From: Morganella morganii
GTDB taxonomy: Bacteria > Pseudomonadota > Gammaproteobacteria > Enterobacterales > Enterobacteriaceae
NCBI RefSeq assembly: GCF_019402645.1
Contig: NZ_VKKS01000001.1
Location: 371,450 to 435,449 of the forward strand
DNA length: 64,000 nt
Direction: 5' to 3'
The position numbers were made by a program, and so were the translations under genes. How positions within the stretch are numbered: the first letter of the stretch is position 1; each line of letters begins with the position of its first letter. Shown here in pieces: positions 52,042 to 61,166 of the stretch. The notes under the pieces were generated by a model. The model ran no database searches. It saw only the letters and a list, made by a program, of their open reading frames with translations, and was not told where the DNA came from.

Positions 52042-52952
52042 GGATATACCTCTGAAAAGAAATGAGTTATGAAGGCAATTGTCAGCCTTACAAAATTATA
52101 AAGATAAAGTATAAAAAGACACTGAATAAACTTCTGTTAAAAATAAAGGCCATACGTTCATACCGATATCGGATAAGTCTGTATTACCGTGTTATTACCC
52201 TGTTGTAAGTGAATTATGTGATAAAAAAATAAACAAATCCCGCGGTGAACATAGTATGATTAATTTATGAATATTAAATATTCACCCATTTTTCTCAATG
52301 TATTAATTAATGTTATATTGATTCTGCTGGTATTGGTGTATTTACTTAATCATTTTCCTTGTCGAATCTTTATGTTTTAGTTAGTTGTGTATCAAGCTGA
52401 TATCATACTGCTTTCATGCAGTAACAGTGATTTATTTTATTTTTTCTTATTTTATGTTCATTATTGATTTTTGTTTTTAATTTTCTATTTCATTGATTTC
52501 ACTTGGTATATTTTGTGTTTTCGTGATTATTATGTGATTGTTTTCATAGGTCTTTGGAGTCGTTTTTTTTGATTATGGTAATAAGAATTTTCTAAATTAG
52601 CATATTTGTCTTTTCCTGCGGTTGTGTTTTTTTTCTTTCCATAATAGTCTTGTTGAAAAGACACGAAGTAAACCTCAGGATAGTGTGCAGTGCATATAAG
52701 GATTAATGCAGAGTATCAGGATGTCGCCTTAGGAATAAACTTAAGGCTAATTCTCATTGTCAGGTAACATTCTTTGTTTTTATTATAATCCAGCATTTCT
52801 GAAAACACATTTATGTTTATGTATTCCGGATATGTGTTCAGTTAGTTATTTATACGCATGCGTGGTTATGCGTAATACATATTGTGTTTATAAACCGTGC
52901 ACCTGCTAAGGGTGAATTGTTAGTATAAACAACACTTAATTAGGTAATAATT
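52042..52952. promoter_or_regulatory. Divergent AT-rich control region between the two T6SS operons
   Basis: These 911 bases separate the tssF and tssH starts and should hold both promoters. Sequence is very AT-rich, which suits H-NS-type silencing. An inverted repeat, ATACGCA, ten bases, TGCGTA (52852-52874) including the palindrome ACGCATGCGT, lies about 80 bases before tssH. A 37-codon frame at 52267 could encode a tiny membrane protein. I found no convincing sigma-54 (GG-N10-GC type) site. Confidence 0.5.
52267..52380 (+). CDS. Possible 37-residue membrane miniprotein
   Basis: The frame from ATG 52267 encodes MNIKYSPIFLNVLINVILIL and then LVLVYLLNHFPCRIFMF, ending with TAG. It is one continuous hydrophobic helix with charged ends, like many small bacterial membrane proteins. 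No good ribosome binding site is visible, and AT-rich DNA produces such frames by chance. It is kept only as a candidate. Confidence 0.2.
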   Translation: MNIKYSPIFLNVLINVILILLVLVYLLNHFPCRIFMF

Positions 52953-55727
52953 GTGGCTTTCAGCAGACAGAGTTTATTCGGCAAACTCGATACAACTTTA
53001 TTCCGAAGTATCGAAAGTGCAACGACACTATGTAAATTAAAAGGCAACCCGTACGTTGAGCTTGTCCATTGGATGGTTCAGCTGTGGCAACAGGAACAAA
53101 GTGACCTGAGACAAATTGTCCGTCACTTTCAACTCGATATCCAGTTAATGGAAAAAGGAATGGATCAGGCACTTCTGCGGTTACCGTCAGGCGCCAGTTC
53201 TATTTCTGATTTTTCTTATCATATTGAAATGGCGATTGAGCGTGCCTGGGTATGTGCGAGTCTGGAATATTCAGAAAGCGCTATCCGCAGCGGTCATTTA
53301 TTACTTGCCTGCCTGACAACAAGCGAGTTGCGCAGGGCGTTATCCGCTATTTCACCGGTGTTTGACAAGATCCCGCTGGATATTCTGGCGTCGGACCTGG
53401 CATTCATTACCAAAGATTCACCGGAAGCAGAGCAGAATGCCACTGATAACAGCGATCTCGGCGGTAAAAACAGCATGCCCGGAGAAGCGAGCAGTGCGAT
53501 GGCCGGCGAGCAGGGCAAGGCAACACTGGCGCAGTATACCACAGACCTGACCGCGCTGGCACGTGAGGGCAAAATTGACCCGGTTATCGGTCGTGAGCAG
53601 GAAATCAATACCATGATTGATATTCTGCTGCGCCGCCGTCAGAACAACCCGTTACTGACCGGTGAAGCAGGGGTGGGTAAAACGGCACTGGTGGAAGGGA
53701 TGGCGCTGGCTATCGCCTCCGGTAATGTGCCGCCGCCGCTGGCAAAAGTCCGCCTGCTGAACCTGGATGTTGTCGCACTCTCTGCGGGTGCCAGCATGAA
53801 AGGCGAATTTGAGTCCCGCCTGAAATCTGTTCTGGAAGAAGCGGTTGCTTCCCCGAACCCGGTTGTCCTGTTTGTGGATGAAGTCCATACCCTGGTCGGT
53901 GCGGGCGGTAACAGCGGAACCGGTGATGCGGCAAACTTATTAAAACCTGCTCTGGCGCGCGGAAAACTGAGAACTATCGGTGCCACAACCTGGAGTGAGT
54001 TCAAGCGCCATATTGAGAAAGACCCGGCACTGACCCGCCGTTTCCAGGTGTTACAGGTCGAAGAGCCTTCGGAAGAGAAAAGTGTTGCTATGTTACGCGG
54101 CCTGGTGCCGATGCTGGAGAAACATCACAGTGTCTGGATCATGGAGGAAGCGCTTCAGTCAGCAGTGCGTTTATCTCATCGTTATATTCCTGCACGTCAG
54201 CTGCCGGATAAAGCGATCAGCCTGCTGGATACTGCCTGTGCCCGCGTTGCTGTTGCCCAGAATATTCCGCCGAAGGATTTGCAGGAACTGCAATATAAGA
54301 CGCAGACGGCATCATCCGAATTATCACTGGCAGAAAAAGCACTCAATTTCGGCCGTGAAGACAGCAGTACGCTGAATGCATTGCAGGATAGTATTAAATC
54401 TCAGGCTGCGCTGGCAGAAGAAATGGAAGCCCGCTGGCTGAAAGAAAAATCCACAGTGGCGGCAATTGTGGAAATCCGCGGTCAGATTCAGGCATTAATC
54501 AGCGGTGAAAAACCGGCTGATGTTCCTGAACCGGCAGCAGGGGAATCACACACTACAGCGGCTGAAAACGGCGATGCTGCGGTGGCTGAAGTTATTACTG
54601 AAACAGCTGCGCTCAGTGAGAAAGAGCAACTGGCTGAGTTACAGAAACAGCTGGCTGAGCGGGAAAAAGAACTTGAAACCCTCCGTGTGAATCTGCGTGA
54701 GGATGCGGTTATTCAGGCCGAGGTTAACTCAGCTGTTGTGGCGTCTATTGTCGCGGACTGGACCGGGATCCCGGTCGGCCGGATGATGAAAGATGAACTG
54801 AATGCCGTTCTGGAGTTACCAAATCACCTGGCAGAGCGTGTTATCGGGCAGCAGCATGCACTGGATATTATCAGTGAGTCTATCCAGACCTCGCGTGCCG
54901 GGCTGGCAGATCCGCGCAAACCTATCGGCGTCTTTATGCTGGTCGGACCGTCCGGTGTCGGTAAAACCGAAACCGCGCTGGCCATTGCCGAACAGCTGTA
55001 TGGCGGTGAGCAAAACGTTATCACCATCAACATGAGCGAATATCAGGAAGCTCACACGGTATCGTCCCTGAAAGGTTCACCTCCGGGCTATGTCGGTTAC
55101 GGTGAGGGTGGTGTACTGACAGAAGCTGTCCGAAGAAAACCTTACAGCGTTGTATTGCTGGATGAAGTGGAAAAAGCACACCCGGATGTTCACGAGCTGT
55201 TTTTCCAGGTCTTTGATAAAGGCCGGATGGAAGATGGTGAAGGGCGTGTGATTGACTTTAAAAACACCATTATTTTGCTGACCAGTAATGCCGGCAGTGA
55301 TTTGATTTCAAGCCTGAGTGCAGACCCGGACACTACTCCGGATCTGGACGGTATGCGCACTGCATTACAGCCGGAATTACTGAAAGTGTTCCCTGCCGCG
55401 TTCCTCGGACGTCTGAGTGTGGTGCCGTACTATCCGTTACAGGATGAATCGCTGGGACGGATTGTCCGTATTCATCTGGACCGGGTCGGTCAGCGTCTGT
55501 CTGCACAGCATAATGCTGCATTTGAATATGGCGACGATGTGGTGAGTTCAATTATCAGCCAGTGTTCCGTGGCTGAAACCGGTGCGCGAATTCTTATTCG
55601 TTTCATCGAACAAAATATTTTACCAAAAATTGGTTTACATATTTTAAACCGGAACACGGAATCTGCAATTCAGAAGGTCATCCTGAGTTGCGATAATCAA
55701 AATGGATTTACCGTCACCTCGGAGTAA
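52953..55727 (+). CDS. tssH: T6SS sheath-recycling ATPase TssH (ClpV)
   Basis: This 924-residue AAA+ ATPase disassembles contracted TssB/TssC sheath. An N-terminal Clp repeat domain (about 1-160, FGKLDTTLFRSIESATTLCK) is followed by the first AAA module with GEAGVGKTALVEGMA and the Walker B VLFVDEVHTLVGAGG. An enlarged middle domain (about 430-590), with an Ala/Glu/Thr-rich insertion near 525-555, leads to the second AAA module with GPSGVGKTETALA and VVLLDEVEKAHPDV. It starts at a GTG with AGGT about eight bases before. It heads the rightward operon, and its stop is only 62 bases before a major-pilin gene. Confidence 0.95.
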   Translation: MAFSRQSLFGKLDTTLFRSIESATTLCKLKGNPYVELVHWMVQLWQQEQSDLRQIVRHFQLDIQLMEKGMDQALLRLPSGASSISDFSYHIEMAIERAWVCASLEYSESAIRSGHLLLACLTTSELRRALSAISPVFDKIPLDILASDLAFITKDSPEAEQNATDNSDLGGKNSMPGEASSAMAGEQGKATLAQYTTDLTALAREGKIDPVIGREQEINTMIDILLRRRQNNPLLTGEAGVGKTALVEGMALAIASGNVPPPLAKVRLLNLDVVALSAGASMKGEFESRLKSVLEEAVASPNPVVLFVDEVHTLVGAGGNSGTGDAANLLKPALARGKLRTIGATTWSEFKRHIEKDPALTRRFQVLQVEEPSEEKSVAMLRGLVPMLEKHHSVWIMEEALQSAVRLSHRYIPARQLPDKAISLLDTACARVAVAQNIPPKDLQELQYKTQTASSELSLAEKALNFGREDSSTLNALQDSIKSQAALAEEMEARWLKEKSTVAAIVEIRGQIQALISGEKPADVPEPAAGESHTTAAENGDAAVAEVITETAALSEKEQLAELQKQLAEREKELETLRVNLREDAVIQAEVNSAVVASIVADWTGIPVGRMMKDELNAVLELPNHLAERVIGQQHALDIISESIQTSRAGLADPRKPIGVFMLVGPSGVGKTETALAIAEQLYGGEQNVITINMSEYQEAHTVSSLKGSPPGYVGYGEGGVLTEAVRRKPYSVVLLDEVEKAHPDVHELFFQVFDKGRMEDGEGRVIDFKNTIILLTSNAGSDLISSLSADPDTTPDLDGMRTALQPELLKVFPAAFLGRLSVVPYYPLQDESLGRIVRIHLDRVGQRLSAQHNAAFEYGDDVVSSIISQCSVAETGARILIRFIEQNILPKIGLHILNRNTESAIQKVILSCDNQNGFTVTSE

Positions 55728-55789
55728 GACGCGGTAACCGTTTAATGAAAAGCAGTGAAGTACATAAATCATATATTAAGGATATAGAT

Positions 55790-56341
55790 ATGAACAAAAT
55801 GAAGTTAGCATTATTAGTGGCTGGTTCTTTAGTTGCCGGCGCAAGCACCTCAGCTTTTGCAGAAGGGCAAGGGACAGTAACATTCAACGGTAAACTGATT
55901 ACAGAAACCTGTGAAATTACAAGTCTTATAGATCAGACTGTTAACCTGGATGCTGTCTCTATCAAAACGCTGAATGGAAGTGGTAAAGAAGGCGGTTTTA
56001 AAGCCTTCAATATCGCTGTTGATTGCCCGGCTAGCCCAACTGAATTTACCCAGGTCGGTATCCACTTTGAACCTGTTGGTGAAACAACGCCTTGGGATCC
56101 TGCAACAGGTAACCTGAAAAACAATTCAACAGCAGCTGATGCAGCTGAAAATGTGCAGGTTAAAATCTACAATACCAACGATGGTGTTCAGCATCACGCC
56201 AAGATTGGTGAAGTGAGCAAGTGGGTTACCGCTGCTGCGGGTGCTAATACATTTTATTATGCAGGTGGTTATTACGCCACTGATGCAACCACAGCAGGCC
56301 CTGTGACTGCTAAAGTTCAGTACACTCTGGTTTATCAGTAA
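55790..56341 (+). CDS. Major fimbrial subunit inside the T6SS operon
   Basis: From ATG 55790 this is a 183-residue pilin with a signal peptide (MNKMKLALLVAGSLVAGAST, then SAFAEG). The pilin opening GTVTFNGKLITETCEI contains the first Cys, and the second is in IAVDCPASP. The C-terminal strand is GPVTAKVQYTLVYQ, with the penultimate Tyr typical of assembled pilins. AAGGA is seven bases before this ATG; the longer frame from 55745 is unlikely. It lies directly downstream of tssH, and a terminator after it probably reduces readthrough to the chaperone, as in operons that need excess pilin. Confidence 0.88.
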   Translation: MNKMKLALLVAGSLVAGASTSAFAEGQGTVTFNGKLITETCEITSLIDQTVNLDAVSIKTLNGSGKEGGFKAFNIAVDCPASPTEFTQVGIHFEPVGETTPWDPATGNLKNNSTAADAAENVQVKIYNTNDGVQHHAKIGEVSKWVTAAAGANTFYYAGGYYATDATTAGPVTAKVQYTLVYQ

Positions 56342-56351
56342 TAGATGTATA

Positions 56352-56380
56352 AACAGAGCCATTACTGGCTCTGTTTTTTT
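56352..56380 (+). terminator. Attenuating terminator between pilin and chaperone genes
   Basis: AACAGAGCC, six bases and GGCTCTGTT form a nine-pair stem followed by five further T. It sits 11 bases after the pilin stop and 18 bases before the chaperone start. Partial termination here would give more pilin than chaperone and usher mRNA. Confidence 0.85.
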
Positions 56381-56397
56381 AATTATCTGAGGTTATT

Positions 56398-57171
56398 ATG
56401 TTGGTGAAATTACTAAAGATGTTACTGACCGCTGCTCTCTTTTCCGGTTTTACTGGCTTGGCTCATAGTGCAGTTGTTATAGAAGGAACCCGTATTATAT
56501 TTGATGGCGGGAAAAAAGAGCAGGTCGTGAGAATTAATAACAAGGATCAGGTTAAGCCGGCACTTATTCAGGTATGGGCCGACGATGGTGTTAATGTTAA
56601 TAATATTAATAACCCTGGGTTACCCTTTGTTATTACACCTCCGTTAGTACGAATTGAACCGGGGAAAGGACAAAGTATCCGGGTTATTTATAATGGTAAA
56701 ACACTCCCTCAGGATAAAGAGTCAGTTTATTACTTTAATGTTCTGGAAATTCCGCCTGAAAGTGAAGACAGTAAAAATATCACACAGCGCTTAGATATTG
56801 CATTCAAAACAAGAATCAAACTTTTCTACCGGCCGGAAGCTTTGCGTAAAGAATCATCTCTTTCTTATCTCGATAAATTGAAATGGAGTGTCATTGATAT
56901 CCCGGGTAAAGGAACAGCGTTGAAAGCAGAAAATCCATCACCGTATTATATTTCAGTTGCCGGAGTAAAAGCAAAGATCAACGGAAAAGAAACTGAATTA
57001 AGAGGTGATATGATTGCTCCCGGGTCTTCAGCCATTTATTCTCAAAATGAAAAATCACAGATACTGAATGGGAATATAACGGATTTTACGTACGCTGTTT
57101 TGAGTGATTATGGTTCGCAAATAGTAACAAAAGTTACTAAAACAGGTTCAGGTTTTGCCATCGTAAAATAA
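56398..57171 (+). CDS. Periplasmic fimbrial chaperone inside the T6SS operon
   Basis: This 257-residue PapD-family chaperone has a signal peptide ending near LAHSAVV. The conserved Arg is in EGTRIIFDGGKKEQVV, the hydrophobic segment is LPFVITPPLVRIEPGKGQSIRVIY, and the cleft Lys is in RIKLFYRPEAL. The catalytic features are complete, so it should be functional. It belongs to the four-gene pilus cassette that interrupts the T6SS genes. Confidence 0.93.
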   Translation: MLVKLLKMLLTAALFSGFTGLAHSAVVIEGTRIIFDGGKKEQVVRINNKDQVKPALIQVWADDGVNVNNINNPGLPFVITPPLVRIEPGKGQSIRVIYNGKTLPQDKESVYYFNVLEIPPESEDSKNITQRLDIAFKTRIKLFYRPEALRKESSLSYLDKLKWSVIDIPGKGTALKAENPSPYYISVAGVKAKINGKETELRGDMIAPGSSAIYSQNEKSQILNGNITDFTYAVLSDYGSQIVTKVTKTGSGFAIVK

Positions 57172-57244
57172 AACCGTTTAGTTTTAAAAGGATTTAATCA
57201 GGCAGTTAACAAGGAGTGTAACTGCCAACAACAGGGGTATTAGT

Positions 57245-59833
57245 ATGAGACAACATCAATGGAGATTAATGCTCTGTTCTTTCTTATTTCCTGCCGTATC
57301 ATTTGGTAATACTGCTTTATTGGCGGATGAAAATAGTCCGGATGATAAAGTAGAGTATAATGCCGGTTTTATTCAGGGACTGAATGTTGACGTCTCTGAC
57401 TATAGCTATGGTAATCCGGTCCCGGAAGGAACCTATACAGTTGATGTTATTCTCAATGATAATAACCGCGGGAAACGCAGCATTCTTTTCAAAAATATCA
57501 CTAATAATAAACGGGCTGATGCGTGTTTTACCCCGGAGCAGATAGAAGCGCTGGGGATTATTCCGGATAAGCGGCTGGGGAGTCAGCCGGATGAAAATCA
57601 AAATAATCTCAGTGATGACAACACTTGTCATCCTCTGGCTTTTTATGTCAGTTATGCAAAGGATTATTATAATACTGCCGACCTGGCATTAAATATCACG
57701 GTTCCGCAGGCCAGTCTGTCACAACAGTATGCCGATTATATTGACCCGTCCCGCTGGGATGAAGGGGTTACCGCGCTGTTTGTTGATTATAACCTGAACA
57801 GCTATCTGGCCAATAATAAAGTGGGTAATGGTAAAAACACTTACTATAATACCAATATTAACTGGACGGCAGGTTTTAACTATGCAGGATGGCGTTTCCG
57901 GAACCGCAGTAACTCGGTATGGTCAAAAAATGACAGCTTCAGTAATAAAAATATTCAGCTCTATGCTGAAACCGATATTACTCCCTGGAAAAGCCGCTTA
58001 ACACTGGGGGAGACGTTTACCGGTGGCCGCATTTTTGACTCCTACGGAATCAGAGGTGCGATAATCGGCTCTAATACCCGAATGCAGCCGGATTCTCTCA
58101 ATAACTTTACACCTGTTATCAGCGGTATTGCGGACAGTAATGCCCGGGTTTTAATCCGTCAGAATAATTATACTATTTATGAAACAACCGTGACGCCGGG
58201 GCCATTTGAAATTAAAAACTATGGTGCGGTGGGGACTAACGGAACATTGCAGATGGTAATTATTGAAGCTGACGGGCGTGAAAAAGTCCAGGATATTGTT
58301 TTTTCCGCACCACCGATGATGTTACACCCGGGTACCATTCAGTATTCACTCTCTGCAGGGGAATTACGTGATAATTCGTCCGGCAGTTCGCCTGTGGTGG
58401 CAGAAGGTGAATTCCTGCAGGGTATCAATAACTTTTTAACCTGGTATACGGGTTTCCAGTTGTCAGAAAACTATAAATCTGTGGCTATCGGTAATGCACT
58501 GAATACCCCTCTCGGCGGGATTTCAGTTGATATGACACATGCCCGCAGTGATCTGAAAGATAAATCTCAGTCAGGTGAATCTTTCCGTATCAGTTATAGC
58601 CGTTTGTTTGAAGATACAGACACTAACCTTATTGTATCCAGCTACCGTTACTCAAATGATGGTTATCTTAATTTCCGTGATGCGACAATGATCAGAGATC
58701 GCGGGGAAAACTATGATGACCAGAAACGGGATAACGAGGGCAGATTAATTAATGCTTATTTTGGGGTCAGAGCCAAAAACCAATACTCCATTAACCTGAA
58801 TCAGCGTTTATGGGGCAACAGTTCAGTTTCTGTGATGGGTAACTACTACGATTACTGGACAGAGCGGTCACCGTCATCACAGTGGACTGTTTCTTATCAG
58901 CAAAACCTGGATTATTTTTCCTATAGTCTGGCCTATCAGCGTGCTAAGACCGGGTCAAACAGTTATGACGACACCTATGTGGTTAATGTCAATATTCCGT
59001 TCCACAGAGAAATTGACTATCAGCCGTTATTCAGCAGTTTATCGTTAATGGCAACCCGCAATGCGGATGGCAATACAGGGTTCCAGACAACCGTTTCCGG
59101 TAGTCAGGGAGACCAGGGGGAGCTGAGTTATAATCTCGGTGCAACAGCGAATTCCCATTCTGATGTCAGTGACAGTGTGAACGGTTCGGCCAACTACCGG
59201 ACATCCCTCGGGAACTATGGCGTCACGGCATCGATGGATAACAAATCAAACCGTCAGGCCTCTGTTTCAGCCAACGGCAGTATTGTTGCCCATGCCGGCG
59301 GCGTAACGCTCGGACCGTCTGTGGGGAATTCAGCATTTGCTATTATTGACGCACAGGGTGCTGAAGGCACAACGGTACTGAATGGCTCCGGAAGTAAAGT
59401 CGATGGCAGGGGTTACGCTATTGTTCCTCAACTGAATTCATACAGAGAAAACCAGGTCGGGCTTGATGCCAGTAAAGCAGGATCGGATGTTGACCTGATA
59501 GATGACCAGGTTGTGGTGGTTCCGCGTGATGGCTCAGCTATTGCTGTGAAAATTAAAACCAATGTCGGTAAACCGGTTGTCCTGATTGTTAAAGACAGGA
59601 ACGGTAACTTCCTGCCAATCGGAACTAATATTTATGGTGGCGACGGTGAATATCAGACTATTGTCGGTCAGGCCGGGATGGCATATCTGCGGGGCTGGGA
59701 TGGCAGCAGCGGTGTATTGTCTGCTAAGTCAGGTACTGTTGGTGAGTGTGTGATTAATCCGGAACCGGGTATTGCACAGAAAATATCTGCTGCCGGTGAC
59801 TCGGTGGTTCAGGTGGAGGTTAAATGTATTTAA
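57245..59833 (+). CDS. Outer-membrane fimbrial usher inside the T6SS operon
   Basis: This 862-residue FimD-type usher has a signal peptide and the N-terminal domain KVEYNAGFIQGLNVDVSDYS, then GTYTVDVILNDNNRGKRSI. The barrel and plug region contains the hallmark NFTPVISGIADSNARVLIRQ, and VGLDASKAGSDVDLIDDQV lies near the barrel end. The C-terminal domain pair ends with cysteines in GECVINPE and VEVKCI. Length and ending are normal. An AGGAG-containing stretch precedes the ATG at about 30 bases and GGGGTATT just before it is weaker. The next gene starts inside its last codons. Confidence 0.94.
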   Translation: MRQHQWRLMLCSFLFPAVSFGNTALLADENSPDDKVEYNAGFIQGLNVDVSDYSYGNPVPEGTYTVDVILNDNNRGKRSILFKNITNNKRADACFTPEQIEALGIIPDKRLGSQPDENQNNLSDDNTCHPLAFYVSYAKDYYNTADLALNITVPQASLSQQYADYIDPSRWDEGVTALFVDYNLNSYLANNKVGNGKNTYYNTNINWTAGFNYAGWRFRNRSNSVWSKNDSFSNKNIQLYAETDITPWKSRLTLGETFTGGRIFDSYGIRGAIIGSNTRMQPDSLNNFTPVISGIADSNARVLIRQNNYTIYETTVTPGPFEIKNYGAVGTNGTLQMVIIEADGREKVQDIVFSAPPMMLHPGTIQYSLSAGELRDNSSGSSPVVAEGEFLQGINNFLTWYTGFQLSENYKSVAIGNALNTPLGGISVDMTHARSDLKDKSQSGESFRISYSRLFEDTDTNLIVSSYRYSNDGYLNFRDATMIRDRGENYDDQKRDNEGRLINAYFGVRAKNQYSINLNQRLWGNSSVSVMGNYYDYWTERSPSSQWTVSYQQNLDYFSYSLAYQRAKTGSNSYDDTYVVNVNIPFHREIDYQPLFSSLSLMATRNADGNTGFQTTVSGSQGDQGELSYNLGATANSHSDVSDSVNGSANYRTSLGNYGVTASMDNKSNRQASVSANGSIVAHAGGVTLGPSVGNSAFAIIDAQGAEGTTVLNGSGSKVDGRGYAIVPQLNSYRENQVGLDASKAGSDVDLIDDQVVVVPRDGSAIAVKIKTNVGKPVVLIVKDRNGNFLPIGTNIYGGDGEYQTIVGQAGMAYLRGWDGSSGVLSAKSGTVGECVINPEPGIAQKISAAGDSVVQVEVKCI

Positions 59834-60414
59834 TCAATCTATTCAAAAAATACGGAATATCATTATTCTCCGGTGCAATATCTTTATTTACGCTTTTAGG
59901 AATATTTACATACGCCAACGCAGAAGTTATATGTGATAATTGCCAAATGAACGTTGAGTTCAAGGGAGTTTATCAGGAGGATACGTGTGCTATTTCAGTT
60001 AATGGCGCATCGGCAAATGAAACAGTCGTATTACCGACAATTTCATACAAGACATTATCTTCGCCTGGAAAGGAAGCTGGAGCTACTTTATTTACGGTTG
60101 CATTAAACGATTGTCCGACGGATGTTGAAGTAAATCTTTTTTTCAAAAGCTTTGCGGGTAATTTAAATCCTGTAACAGAAAATCTGACAAACAAAACAGA
60201 TGCCGGATTTGCACAAAACGTTGAACTTAAACTTCGGGACGCATCGTCAAAACATATTGCGATTGATAATCCTGCATCAATGCAATTGTATGATATACCC
60301 AATGTGAATTCCTCGGTATCTAAGAATTATTACGTATCTTATTATGCCGGAGAAAACCCGGTATCTCCGGGTAATGTGGAAGCTAAAACAGTATTGGAAG
60401 TTGTCTATAAATAG
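59824..60414 (+). CDS. Minor fimbrial subunit inside the T6SS operon
   Basis: This 196-residue exported pilin-like protein has its signal or hydrophobic segment at about residues 12-34, ending near ANAEV. Extra cysteines in ICDNCQM are followed by the pilin pattern VEFKGVYQEDTCAISV and VALNDCPTDV, and the last strand is NVEAKTVLEVVYK. It overlaps the usher by ten bases. It is similar in layout to the major pilin 3.5 kb upstream (TISYKTLSSPGKEAG against VSIKTLNGSGKEGG), so it may be an adaptor or an assembly terminator or anchor. Confidence 0.85.
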   Translation: MYLINLFKKYGISLFSGAISLFTLLGIFTYANAEVICDNCQMNVEFKGVYQEDTCAISVNGASANETVVLPTISYKTLSSPGKEAGATLFTVALNDCPTDVEVNLFFKSFAGNLNPVTENLTNKTDAGFAQNVELKLRDASSKHIAIDNPASMQLYDIPNVNSSVSKNYYVSYYAGENPVSPGNVEAKTVLEVVYK

Positions 60415-60510
60415 TCGCGACGTTTATATAAACATAATATGTTCACGAGAAGCGGATTTATCTCAGTTTATATTCAGTAATAATGTTTAATATGTAATAA
60501 CGCCATTACT

Positions 60511-60583
60511 CATTAGCCTGATATTATTTTTGGCTAATGGAAGCGGCTAATTTGAGTGAAGTAATATTAGTAATTTTACTAAT
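60511..60583 (+). promoter_or_regulatory. Two inverted repeats upstream of tssB
   Basis: CATTAGCC (60511-60518) pairs with GGCTAATG (60532-60539). A perfect palindrome, ATTAGTAA-TT-TTACTAAT, lies at 60566-60583, about 30 bases before tssB. The first could end the pilus cassette transcript. The second looks like an operator or a 5' hairpin for the tssB transcript. The 198-base gap after the pilus genes leaves room for a separate tssB promoter. Confidence 0.45.
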
Positions 60584-60612
60584 CAAATTAAACAAAAAAA
60601 GAGAAATACGGT

Positions 60613-61146
60613 ATGAGAATTAATAACGGTAGTGCTCAGAAGTTCATAGCAAGAAACCGCGCCCCCCGCGTGCAGATTGAATATGATGTCGAGATTTACG
60701 GTAGTGAGAAAAAAATCGAGTTGCCATTTGTAATGGGTGTCTTAGCGGATTTATCCGGTAAGCCACTGGAGCCGCTTCCGCCTGTTACTGACAGAAAATT
60801 CCTGAGCATCGATATTGATAATTTCGATGACCGCATGAAGGGTATGAAGCCGCGCGTGGCTTTTGCTGTACCAAATACCTTAACCGGTGACGGTCAACTG
60901 ATGGTCGATATCACGTTTGAAAGCATGGATGATTTTGCTCCGGATGCTATTGCCCGCAAAATCGAGCCACTGGCTGAGCTGCTGGAAGCACGCACTCAGT
61001 TAACTAACCTGCAAACCTACATGGATGGTAAAGCAGGGGCGGAAGGTCTGATCATGCAAATTCTGCAGGATAAAGAACTGCTGAAAACCCTGGCGTCTGC
61101 ACCTAAGCGTGAAGACAAAGTTTCAGATCCGTCTCAGGACGATTAA
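60613..61146 (+). CDS. tssB: T6SS contractile sheath small subunit TssB
   Basis: This 177-residue sheath subunit begins MRINNGSAQKFIARNRAPRV and contains VQIEYDVEIYGSEKKIELPF and VMGVLADLSGKP, the standard TssB (VipA) pattern. The C-terminal helical part LEARTQLTNLQTYMDGK is followed by a stretch ending in an acidic tail. It forms heterodimers with TssC that build the contractile sheath. GAGAAA precedes the ATG. tssC follows after 20 bases. Confidence 0.95.
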   Translation: MRINNGSAQKFIARNRAPRVQIEYDVEIYGSEKKIELPFVMGVLADLSGKPLEPLPPVTDRKFLSIDIDNFDDRMKGMKPRVAFAVPNTLTGDGQLMVDITFESMDDFAPDAIARKIEPLAELLEARTQLTNLQTYMDGKAGAEGLIMQILQDKELLKTLASAPKREDKVSDPSQDD

Positions 61147-61166
61147 GAATTGTAGGTGACAGAGAT

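Noticed and set aside
52042-52952. Sigma-54 promoter for the T6SS operons
   Set aside because: I looked for a TGGCAC-N5-TTGC-type site in the divergent region and found none that was convincing.
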